A model generated the notes under the pieces. That model was not told the DNA's origin. It saw only the letters and a program-made list of their open reading frames with translations, and made no database searches. Shown one piece after another: positions 11,640 through 22,269 of a DNA stretch of 64,000 nt (the stretch's first letter is position 1; each line of letters begins with the position of its first letter). The stretch spans positions 34,453,621 through 34,517,620 of the forward strand of contig OY821784.1 in assembly GCA_963682175.1 (NCBI GenBank), in the 5' to 3' direction. The position numbers and the translations under genes are program-made. The DNA comes from Triglochin maritima (taxonomy: Eukaryota > Streptophyta > Magnoliopsida > Alismatales > Juncaginaceae).

Positions 11640-13415
11640 TAATGATATGAGATCTTTTGTGTTCAGAACATGAATGGGATCTTTATTTCTTTTCATGCTC
11701 TATGTTTTGAGTAAGGAAAATGCTGGGCGGGTTCTAAATTAGGCTTGTGGGATGAAAAGTAAGTTTATGATATTTTTCACGTTCATTTTTCTTTTCTTAA
11801 ATATCACCTCAAAACCAGCAACACTCGTGTACACATATTGTTATTTAATTCATTTTTACAGGTTGTACAACTCTACTGGATAAATGCGAAAAATGAACAA
11901 TACTACCATGATATTCAACTTTGGAATGTGATATTAGTTGTGTGACATATCTAGACAATTCTATTATGATACGAATGAAATTATCTATTATTCTGCCATT
12001 GTGTTCCATATGTGCTAGACATATCAAAACAACTTTGTATTTTAGATATATTAAATGTGTTATTGTATTGTTACTACCTTGTTTTGCTGCCTAACTCAAA
12101 ACGGTATTCAAACCAATAATTTAGCTAAATATATCATTATATATATGGTATGAAAGTTGTATTTTAGTCTGGATCTAGAATAACAAGTGCAGAAATTATT
12201 ATTTAATTTCTCCTTGACATTCTCTCACCACATTTAATGCAAGGTAATGGTGGTGTCAACCTTCTACACTCACTGTATTTGTCTGGATATTTAATTAGTT
12301 ACGTTTGGAATTTATTACCTATGTCTAGATATTTTGTCAATATCATCGAAGTTATGTCTAGATTTCATTATAACATTTGATAACTTAATATTTATGTATG
12401 TCATAATGTAATATATAATATGTAGATCGAAATGTTGTGTTTTTTCTCTCAATTTTGTGGAATCTTTACAACGTGGAATTGTGATATGTAATATCCAAAC
12501 TACTATGTGTTACTTGTTTGACAAAATTATAAGTAGGGTTCAATGTATTGTTGAAATCTGAACATGTATGTTTTGATATCTGAGATTGTTTCTACATTGA
12601 CAATATTTGCATTTATATCGTCGTACATTACAATCATCACCTTCTTGATCAGATTTCCTAAGGGTTGGGATGACTTTTACAACCTTATAGGTTATCTGGA
12701 TAAGTTCCAACCTTTTTGATTTTGCTTCTCCCATAAAAGATATCATGGGTAATTGTTTTTATCTGGATATACATAGAAGGTATCAAAATATCCAGATATA
12801 CAAATCTAGATATATACATACACACACATCCGGATAGATATCTAGATATCAACTTATCGATGTATCAGATATCCAGATATTAAATATGTAGTTATTCCTG
12901 CTCTCGCTCAACTTCTATCAAACAAAAATTCAATGCAATTTTAATGCATAAACATCCAGATATACAAATTTATTACAAATCACCCAAACATCTATAGAAC
13001 CTCAAAACATTTAATCTGAATATGTACATCATAAAAAAATAAACTCATTAACACACAACATGTGGTTATACTAAAATGAACATTAAAAACATTAGATAAA
13101 ATGTTACCACACAAAAACAGTAAACATATCAAAGTTCATAATATTAAACAAAATTTTGAAGCAAATCTGGATATATACATACCCACAAATATCCGGACAG
13201 ATATCCAGATATTAACGTATCAACGCATCAGATATCCAGATATCAAATATATAGTTATATTTGTTCTCACTCAACTTATATCCAACAAAAAATCAATACA
13301 ATTTTATCCCACCATGTCTTACAAAATCAATAATCACAGAAAATATTAATAAATAATCACAAACAAATATATCCACAAGCAAAAGGACGAGGATGAGGTT
13401 GTAGGATGATGAAAG
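11640..13415. other. AT-rich intergenic sequence with a diverged direct repeat
   Basis: No gene seen. Two related segments, about 12795-12945 and 13165-13305, share blocks such as TCAGATATCCAGATAT, the CCGGA(T/C)AGATATC words and a CTCACTCAACTT-like tail. They are in direct orientation about 370 bp apart. The region is rich in the word ATATC(C)AGATAT. This looks like an old local duplication inside repetitive DNA. Confidence 0.5.
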
Positions 13416-15558
13416 TGTAGGATTTCGTGTCCCTATGTATGTATATATTTTTAAAAACTTAATACAAACATACAAAATCAATTTCATATTTTCATTGATT
13501 TTACGTACATGTATTTGTTTCTTCTAATATCATGCATTCCTATTACATATTAAAATAAACAAAGAATAGATAATCATACCCAAAGATTCTCTAAAACCTT
13601 TCAGAAGATCTAGAGTTCCGTTGCTCGTCGAATCGCCCGCCGATTCGCCTCCAAGTGTTCACCAAACTCTAAACAAGATTAGAGAGAAAAGAGTTAGTCA
13701 TCAATCTCTAATTAGTCTTAGAATATAGCTAACAACTCATCTTTAAGCTCCTGAGATTTCTATCTCCAAAACTTAAAACTATTAAGAGATTTTCGTGGTG
13801 ATTAAGAGAGAGATTAATGAGAGAAAGAATTTTTGCATTAACATAAACAAGTATGATGATGAGTCCTTTTATAGACTCCCAAAGCATCATTATCAAGAAC
13901 TATTCTTTAGTCATGATCTCTTGTTTATTCTCTCCTAAAATTAATCTCAAATTGCCACATAAGCATCCTAAAAACGTTTAATTAAATCTGGAATTAATCC
14001 AACCCATGATCTAATTATTCTCTTAATAATTCAGGCAAAAATCGTACTGTTCGGTTGACCGAAAATTTTTCTCGGTGAACCGAACATTCGGTTATAACAC
14101 ATTTTCGGTGGACCGTGAGCTAGACGGTCGACCGAATATGATGAGAAAAATTCTCTGGAAAAATTCAGACGATCCGCATCTTTCACGGTCAACCGTTGAC
14201 CCACCAAAATTTCTCCTGACGAACATTCATCGGACGACCGTGTCACCTTCGGTCTACCAAAAATATTCCAATATATTTTCTCTCGGTTGACCGAACCCAA
14301 TTGTCTAGGCACTCCAGACAATTTCGGTCAATCAATTGTACTTACCTGTTCCCCGTTCGGTTGACCGTTCCGAAGACACCTCGGTCGACCTAACCCTAAA
14401 CAGCTCACCGTGTTTGACCCTGATTTTGTCTTTGTCAAATTTTTGATTTATTTCCATCAAAATTTGATCTTTTGGTTTTTTTTAGCAAATTCATATCTTA
14501 TGTAATATTAAATTATTACATCTCATAATATACACACCTCATATGAATTTATTATGATTCTAATTATGTCAATTCTCATAAGATATTGATTTTATTAGTT
14601 CACCACATGTGTCACTTTTTCACATGAAACCCGACACATCATATGAACTTAAAATCAAGCTTCTTGTTTCCCAATTTTGTGGTTTGACCTATGGGAGGAA
14701 ATAAGCTAAATCGGCAGCGATATTAAACACTTAATATCTCAAACTATAAGCGGTATCTAGCTACACATTACAGTTACCCAATTAGCATAGATGTCTTTGT
14801 TCCACTCGAACTAAACATGATCCACTTAGTGATGTAAGTGCACCACTTGTGTCCGTCCCTTGCCTCATGATATTAAGAATAGATACAAAGTAGAAATGTG
14901 TCACCTTTGTATTATATTCATTTCTTGATCTTTTTAAGCTAATTATAACTATGTAACTTAACTCAAGTTACATTGTACACATTATAATTTTGCTTTATCA
15001 AGGGGCCCACTAATATCATCACTCAATTAAAAGGGACAACGATAATCGTTTGAGTAGCTATCTTTTCCAGCACGAGTTATGTTCAACCAACTATTGTCTT
15101 TATCACTATACTCATTGATAGTTTTTGACAATAGTCAAATTAAGCACTTCTTGAGTGAAAAATACAAATCTCATATCTTAGGATCCAAGACACAGTAAAA
15201 CATTAATGACGCGAAACACAATTTCATAATGTTTTACTTAATAGGTCTATTCAATATATAAAAGTAATTTTTTCCTATTTTATATACTCGCGTCGTCAAT
15301 TATTTGTAGAAATACAACAATCGATGACCAACATGACAATCTTATCTCGTGATTAATGTTCCATGTTAATTGCCATGATTGTGAATAACTTTTGATTTAT
15401 GTAAACTATTATCTTTTAGAGCTCTACGGTTAAGGACTAAGCGTCTCTTCCTTAACACTTCCAAAAGTGAATACCATAATCAAGGAACAAAATGTTTGTA
15501 CATCCAATTCATAATAATTGACATATAAAAGTAAAACTTTTAGAACACATTCCTTTCA
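13416..15558 (-). mobile_element. Solo LTR, family 1 (2.14 kb), copy A
   Basis: The segment starts TGTAGGATTTCG and ends CCTTTCA on the + strand, so it has TG...CA ends. It is flanked by perfect 5-bp repeats GAAAG at 13411-13415 and 15559-15563. No coding sequence lies inside. A TATA box read on the minus strand (TATAAAA, 13867-13873) sets the orientation as minus, with about 1.7 kb of U3. The U3 holds a cluster of CGGTYGACCG-like motifs at 14040-14400. Related copies occur at 31473-33666, 43007-45175 and 45517-46199. Intact target duplication with no internal region indicates LTR-LTR recombination. Confidence 0.85.
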
Positions 15559-15790
15559 GAAAGTTGGAGGACGCTGAAGGAAGAGGTCAGAGGAGGTGGA
15601 CGAAGAGGAGGCGAATGAGTATGAAGGAAGAGGTTGGAGGAGGAGGAGGAGGAAGGTGTGAGGAGGCCGGAGGATGACACTGAAGGAAGACGTCGAAGGA
15701 GGACGAAGATCGAAGGAGATCGGAGGGGGAAATCCGAGGAGACTGGAGGAGGGAAGGGAGGAGGAGGAGGAGGGAGGTGGGAAGAAATTT
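15559..15790 (+). repeat. Purine-rich low-complexity tract
   Basis: About 230 bp in which the + strand is almost all G and A, built of imperfect GGAGGA, GAAGGAAGAGG and GGAGGACG words. It continues the GA-rich sequence just left of solo LTR A, so the LTR inserted into this tract. No periodic unit holds throughout. Confidence 0.75.
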
Positions 15791-15930
15791 GGTTTTAAAA
15801 TTTGAAATGAGATTAGAAAGATGGTATCTTGAATAGTTACCTCTGGGTAATTTTCACACTAGTCATCTTCGTATATGGATATTATTTAGGTGGATATTTT
15901 GCAAAACCAACTAGGTTCACTATTGAGTTA

Positions 15931-17868
15931 TGTTAAGAGCCCAAAAAATAGCCCAATTTTGGAGCGCATTTATCATTACTCGAGTAAATCTCGTTCAGTG
16001 CAATCTTATGTTATCAAGCGTTATAGTGGACATCATCGTTAGAATTATGTGGTATAAAATAATTCTATTAATTTAATTAAAACACTTATCCATTACATGG
16101 GTTAATGTGTATTATGAATGATGATTATTTGATGGAGGAAATCACACCTTGAAAACTCTATAAATAAGAGGATGATCCCAAAGGTTGCCTAAGTATTATT
16201 TTTTACCCTAATTACTCTCAAACTAGAGGGTTCGTTTGTTCCATCGTTTTGGCTTGGGAGAAACCGTTGAAGGTCAATTCCTCAAGATTTTGCTTCTACT
16301 CAATCTCTCCGAGATGTCTTTGACATATAGTTACAAGTATTTCATTTCAAGATATTTTATACAGAATTTAGTAGTAGATCTTGATTGTTTATTATGTTCT
16401 TGATGTTTAGACCACACTTATTTCTAACATTTGGTATTAAATTATGTTTGACCGAATTGTTCATGATTCTCTTTTTTTCTGTCACGATCAGTTCTACATT
16501 AATGTCTTCCACGTTAATGTTTATCTCATGAAATTGTAGTTTTTTTATGCCACACGTGATGTTTTATCTTGCATCCAACTTGATTTTAAATAGGAAATTT
16601 ACATTTCATTCTATTCGTGAACTTTGTGAAAGTTGAAATTGGAAATGCATAATCTATGTGTTGAACCAGGACCAACTACGTTTTGATTTTCTTTTATTCA
16701 TTAATTAAATATAAGAAAAGATCAAAGTAGATGGACATGTGTAGACTTTTTCAAGTTTATTTGTTATGTAATTGGAAATACCTAAAGACAACTATATATG
16801 ACCGATACTTGAATTTGTGTAACTTCCTCTTTGGGAATGGTTCCTGCACCTAAAATTTCTGTTTCATTATAATATCACAAAAATAATTGATGTTAAATTA
16901 GTCAATAGTGGAACATGACGTTATTTTAAAACCCAACTCCATGTGAACTTTCTGTTCAGTTTTCAAATGTTGGATATCAGAAGCTAAGCACATGTCGACA
17001 TGTACTGTTTTCATGCTTAATTGTTTTTAATATGTTGACATAATTATGGTAAAGTTTATGTATGCGATGGAGTTAGATACGTACGAATGAATCGGTTTGA
17101 AAGTTTCTTTTCCACGTTGGAATATTTCAAGTTACGTTTTTTTTTAATGTTAAAACATTCTATTTTTTGGTTTTTAAATGAGATGATTTCACGCATTCAT
17201 CACTCTCGTGTTTATGAAATGTAAAAGCATTATTTACCCCAACGGAAAATTATTGTATATGTTTCTTATAAAAAAATTATTAACCATATTATGATATATT
17301 TAACGACTGATTATCGTGTTTCAATTTTACCAACTTTAATTGTAGATTTTCTTTGTTAAATAATTTTTTTGTGATGGTTATCTTGTGGTGTTAAATCAAA
17401 ATATATTTTTTATGTTTGATAAATCATTGACATGATTTTACCAACTTTAATCGTGGACATGATTTATCATATAAATTTTCTTATGACTAATGTTTTCGTA
17501 AATCAATTTATTTTCTACCCAACGGTGATATAGATTGATTTATGAATGTATATATATATTATGTGCATGTTATTAATCGTACCAACTTAGATTAATAATT
17601 ATGCGAAAACGGTTATGAATCAACTAAAATAATTTTGAGTATTTAATGTTTATTTTAGTTTGTTAACTGTTAGTTTACAGTTAATTAATGCTATTATGTT
17701 TGTTTCTCGCATGATTTATGTAGTTAATGAAAGTAAGCATCATATTTATTTTAAAAATTATGCAGCTTTGAATACATCGCATATTACATCTCAACTATCT
17801 GGAATTGAACCCCTTAATGGAACAAATTTTCTTACTTGGAAGGAGCAAATAGAAATGTCTAAGTGTTT
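15931..17868 (+). mobile_element. Decayed copia 5' end: LTR, primer site and Gag fragment
   Basis: A likely LTR starts TGTTAAGAGC at 15931 and ends TTTCTAACA at 16429, with a TATAAATAAG box near 16160. Two bases later TGGTATTA (16432-16439) matches the first part of the Met-tRNA primer site. About 1.3 kb downstream, + strand codons at roughly 17770-17868 encode GIEPLNGTNFLTWKEQIEMS, the N-terminal signature of copia Gag (UBN2 family). The Gag match stops near 17868, where an unrelated gene fragment begins. No second LTR is seen, so this is a truncated relic. The LTR limits are less sure than the Gag match. Confidence 0.6.
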
Positions 17869-17889
17869 TGAAACTCGATCATGTCTTTC

Positions 17890-18260
17890 GTACGGAACTC
17901 GATCAGCCAGTGGACCGCGAGGGAGGAGTAGGCGGCGCAGGATAGCATGTGGAGCATGGTTAGGAAGATGGGGTACTTGTAGCCGTAGATGCTGAGGAGG
18001 TACTTGTTGAGGAGGAGGACGCCGATGTTGGAGAAGTACCATGATCCGATGATCAGGGCCGTCAAAACGCCAGGGGACGGCTGGGATGAGAGGAGGAGAT
18101 TGAATGGAGATTTCAACGACGACGAGTTTAGCCGAGCGTCGCCTGGTGGGGTCGCCAGGATGTTGATTACAGGGTCGGATTCGAGCCGCGGGTTCGAACC
18201 CCGACGGGACGTCCACGTCTGGGCGTCCGAGACCATCGGATCGATCGGACGGTTGGATCT
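17890..18260 (-). pseudogene. Fragment of a triose-phosphate-translocator-like (nucleotide-sugar/TPT) gene
   Basis: The minus strand encodes [20 protein letters not shown] and then [20 protein letters not shown]. These are the N-terminal membrane segments of the plant sugar-phosphate/phosphate translocator family (TPT/KT subfamily of drug/metabolite transporters). The family protein is about 300 residues with ten membrane helices; only the first one and a half are present. The match ends around [10 protein letters not shown] and the frame stops at 17859. Upstream, about 80 residues with no family similarity precede the match. The piece abuts a copia Gag fragment on the opposite strand, suggesting rearrangement or capture. 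Confidence 0.75.
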
Positions 18261-18928
18261 TAACTTAGGAGGAGAGGTGGGGTAGGAATTTTGGGGTAGT
18301 TTCATTAATACCCTCGACAGAATTTAAAATATAGAGAGTCTTAAACATTAATCTCAATTTGATCTCAATTTGAAATGGAAACTTGTAGTTGTGAACTTAA
18401 ACAGAGACTCACAATCTCCTCATTAATCAATTATGCTCACTGTAATCTTGTAAAGTGGGATTCAGATGATACTGGCGCGGATTCTAATACTAAAATAGGT
18501 AACAAGAAGTTGTGTATCTAAAATAATTCAAATGTTGAAAGGAAGTGATGTGTTTATAGCTTGTTTTGAGGGTATTGATACTGTATTATCTGTTGTTATC
18601 AAATTTGAATTTCAAAAGAATAATTATACCAATTATCACAATCCAATTTCCACATCAACGAAAAGAATTAACCAAACTTCTCCGAAACCCCATGAGAGTA
18701 ATTTAATCAACCACTAACCAACTTCCACATTAACAACAAAAGGAATTCAACAAACTTTTAGAAACCCCCAAGAGAGTAACACAGTTAACCACTAACCAAC
18801 TTCCACATGATTCTATGTCAACAAACCACATCAAGATCAAACCCAAAAAACAGGTCTCAAAAATCTTAAACAAAATCAAACTGATCATCATAATTCAGAA
18901 ATCCGTTATAACTAACTAACTAACCAAC

Positions 18929-18960
18929 CATGCATGCACGTACCCCAACTCCTATATAAG
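18929..18960 (+). promoter_or_regulatory. TATA box and RY motif before the AMSH-like gene
   Basis: TATATAAG lies at 18953-18960, about 62 bp before the ATG. Just upstream, CATGCATGCA (18929-18938) is a full RY element of the kind found in seed genes. The stretch 18310-18928 before it holds no gene that I can support; it has two near-copies of an AACCACTAACCAACTTCCACAT-type word near 18707 and 18788. Confidence 0.6.
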
Positions 18961-19021
18961 ACTCCTCCAATCCATTTCTCTTCTAAAACCATTTCCTTTA
19001 TCCAACTCCAAACCACTCCCA

Positions 19022-21928
19022 ATGGCAGAGAAAGACTTCCCCAAAGCAGAAGATGAGAGAATCATAACACCAAAAGAAGAAGAAGAAAAGAAGGAAGCTG
19101 ATTATGAGCCAATCAAGCCACCTTCAACTGACCCCATTGTGGAAGAAACCGCAAAAGAAGTGACCAAAGATGTAGTGATGGAAGAAGTGGTAAATAAGGA
19201 AGCCGAAATGCGAGAGAAAGTGATACAAGAAGCCAAGCGAAAGGCGAAAGGCAAGGCTCCAATGGTCAAAGAAGAAGAAGATAAAGCCAAAATGCTAGAG
19301 AAAGCGATACAAGAAGCGAAAAGAAAGCTGAAAGGCAAGGCTCCAATGGTCGAAGAAGAGGAAGACATGATAATAATCGACGTAGAACATGAGGCCAACA
19401 AGGAAAACAACAATGGGAAAACCAAGGACATCTTGTGGCCACCAGACATGATCGATAACGTCCTTAAGGAATCCAAAAAAACCGATAGCACTCTCGACGT
19501 CTTTATGGACTCCCTCAAGCAGAATTCCCCAGCCGATACTTCTCCGGTAGTCTCGGACGACGAGTCATATGCTGGACACGACATTCTGGACCCCTCAGAG
19601 CCCTCTGATGTCACCGACGATTTCTATGATCTTGTCCAGAAGGGTAAAGATCTCCGGCGGAAACGGCTCCTGGATGATATTGATAAGCATGCCTTGTCCT
19701 CCCACCAAGACCCTGAGGAAGACCCCATGAAGTTAATCCATGTTGTGAGTGGTTTGTTGGTTAAGTTGTTTGTTAATTTGGTGATTAGTGGTTCTGGGAT
19801 TTCTCTAATTGTGGTTTTGTTTGGTGATTAATGTCAGCCAACTGATCTAATGGAGTGTTTTATGGATCTTGCTGGTCCTAACACTCAGAATGATGTGGAG
19901 ACTTGTGGGCTTCTTGCAGGCAGACTTGTGAGTTCTTAATTACTATCTTTAGTTATGAATGTTTTACTATGGTTTCAATCTACTTTTGTGATTTAATTTG
20001 TAGGAGGGTGATGGGCATTATTATGTGAGAGCTCTGATCATTCCAGACCAGGAAGCCACTGCTACTTCAGTAAGAGAATTAAGAAAGTTATTCAAGGAAA
20101 TAATGTTTAAGTGGACTAATTTTATGGTGAAATGTTTATGATGGTTTGTTTGTTTGTTTGTAGTGTCAAACCAAGAATGAGCAAGATGTTTTTGAGTATC
20201 AAGACAGAGAATCTGAGATCACACTTGGTTGGATCCATACTCACCCTACTCAGACTTGCTTCTTGTCCTCCATTGATCTCCACACACAGTATGGATATCA
20301 GGTTTTCTTGAAACCCCGTTGCCACATGCATAATTTAATCTCAGAATTTTATTCGTTTTTAGTTAATTGTTAGTCATTTGTAGGTCTAAAAGGAACTAAG
20401 TCACTTTGTGAGGGTAATTGGTGGTCTGTTCATTAACCCACTTGTACATTGGGCATTATTTGGTTATGCAATTTAATGATAATTTTGGTTGTTTAACATT
20501 TTGTTTAGGTTATTAGATAATTAAGATAGTAATTTCTAAGCTAACTTAAAATGCATGTTTCGAGACTTCTGTTGGCTTACTTTATTCTTGAAACCCCACT
20601 GTCACATGCAGAATTTAATTTCATGAACAACTAACCTGAAGATTTTGTTTATGTTTAGCTGACTGAATTAGAATTGTGGGTTTTATTTAAATTGATGTAG
20701 TTTTGGTTTCTCATTGTTCGTTTAGTTAATTATTTGTCACTTGAAGATTTCATTCAGATGACTTGGTCTTGCAGGAGCTAAGTCATGTTGTGAGGGTGTT
20801 TAGGAAAGTTGTAATTGGTGTGTTTTTGTTAATTGGGCACTTGAATATTATCGGTTTTGGTTATGTAAATTAATGATAGTTTAAGTTGTTTTTGAATTGG
20901 CAAGTTTAAGTTTTTTTCTTGGATTATTTGATAACTAAAATGGTAATTTATAGTTTGTGGTTGTGGGTGATCTTTTAGATAACTCAGTTCGCATTTTTAG
21001 ACTTCTATTATGTATCATTTATATAGTTAAAATTATGATCTTTCTGTTCTTCATAAGGCAGCTCAGTTGCAGTTTTTTGATACCTGTTAAAGTTTTATTT
21101 TAACTTGTATTCTTGTTTACGTGAGTTTGCCTGAGGCCTTTGGTTTGACCAAATTAGAGTTTATGAATTTTCTTTAAGATGACATGACTGCATTTTGGTT
21201 TTCCATTTCTTCGTTTAGCTACATTATTTCAGCTACCTGTGGTTTTTATTTAGATGCTGTGATTTTGGTTGTTTGCTCAGGAAACTATAGTATCCTTTTT
21301 TGTGGAACACAACTTGGTTCCATTTGCTATGATGAATAGGAAACTTGGTTCTACTAGTGGGGATTTTATGCATAGGAAACTTGCCCATCTACTTGAGCAT
21401 CGTAGATTTTATGCAAATTAGTGAAAATTTGGGTTATTCACTTGTTTGTGTAAAGGCACCTTTAACATCTTTGTTGGTGATCTTTAACTTGGGACTTACA
21501 TTAGAAACATTACATTTCCTGTCATTTGGTTAAATTTTCTTGTACTTGATTAGGTAGCTCAGTTACATTTCATTTATACCTGCTGAGATTCAACTTTATT
21601 CCAACTCGTGTATTTGTGTAGGTGAGTTTGCCTGAGGCCTTTGCAATAGTGATAGCTCCAAAGGACACCACAAGGTAAATCACCACACCAAACAGAAATT
21701 TAAGAACTTAATCAAGCATTGGGTGTTCTAACAAAGCATTGATCTTGCAGTCAGCAAGGGATATTCCGGCTAACCAAACCGGGCGGGATGTCGGTCATAC
21801 GGCAATGCCAGCAGAGAAACTTTCATGAACATAAGCCGGCCAGCAACGGACAGCCAGTCTACCACCACTGCTCAAACATCTGCCTGGAAGCCAGTCAAGA
21901 GTATATAATCGTTGATTTGCGTAGATGA
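19022..21928 (+). CDS. AMSH-like JAMM deubiquitinase with unusual Lys/Glu-rich N-terminus
   Basis: Six exons: 19022-19744, 19838-19927, 20004-20069, 20164-20301, 21622-21674 and 21751-21928, giving 415 residues. The C-terminal 170 residues form an MPN+/JAMM metalloprotease: catalytic Glu262 (VETCGLLAG), the zinc motif at His318, His320 and Asp331 ([14 protein letters not shown]), and the AMSH-specific C-terminal zinc site (CQQRNFHEH...HH). AMSH proteins cleave Lys63-linked ubiquitin chains on endosomal cargo with ESCRT-III. Canonical AMSH1/3 carry an N-terminal MIT domain. Here the first 241 residues are instead highly charged, contain two tandem copies of a block (EKxIQEAKRKxKGKAPMVxEEED), and show no MIT features I can recognise. 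All key residues are present, so activity is plausible; targeting may differ. Confidence 0.9.
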
Positions 21929-22269
21929 TCTTGTATTCTGTAAAACAGTAGTTGTTTTCCTTTCTTGTTGTTTCACTAGCTGGGCACAACATTTGGTTCA
22001 GAAAGTGCAACTCTGGTGTGCAGAGAATGTGAAGTGTAGCATCAAAATTTCTATGACAATAGATGGTTTTTAGAATGATACATGTCCTTTGCAAGTATGT
22101 ATGATAATGCAACTTGTGCTGCGCAGATAATAGGAGAAAATTATGGGTTGGATATACATGGAATCAAGAGTTTGGGATGCACAAAATGTAGATGAAATGA
22201 CTTTGCTAGCTTATACAGGGTGAAACCAGACCAGTCCCGCTGACGGGAAAACATGAGCAGATTGGTTTG
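21929..22269. other. Spacer between convergent genes
   Basis: The AMSH-like gene (+) and the glyoxalase gene (-) end 341 bp apart, so their 3' untranslated regions may overlap or come close. No other feature is visible. Confidence 0.6.

Noticed and set aside
14031..14321. Frames across the CGGTCGACCG cluster
   Set aside because: They sit in LTR U3 sequence and are not conserved as frames in the other LTR copies.
18175..18210. tRNA or SINE, because of a GGTTCGAACC box
   Set aside because: The 10-mer is a perfect palindrome resembling a Pol III B box, but no A box at the right distance, no cloverleaf and no SINE tail were found.
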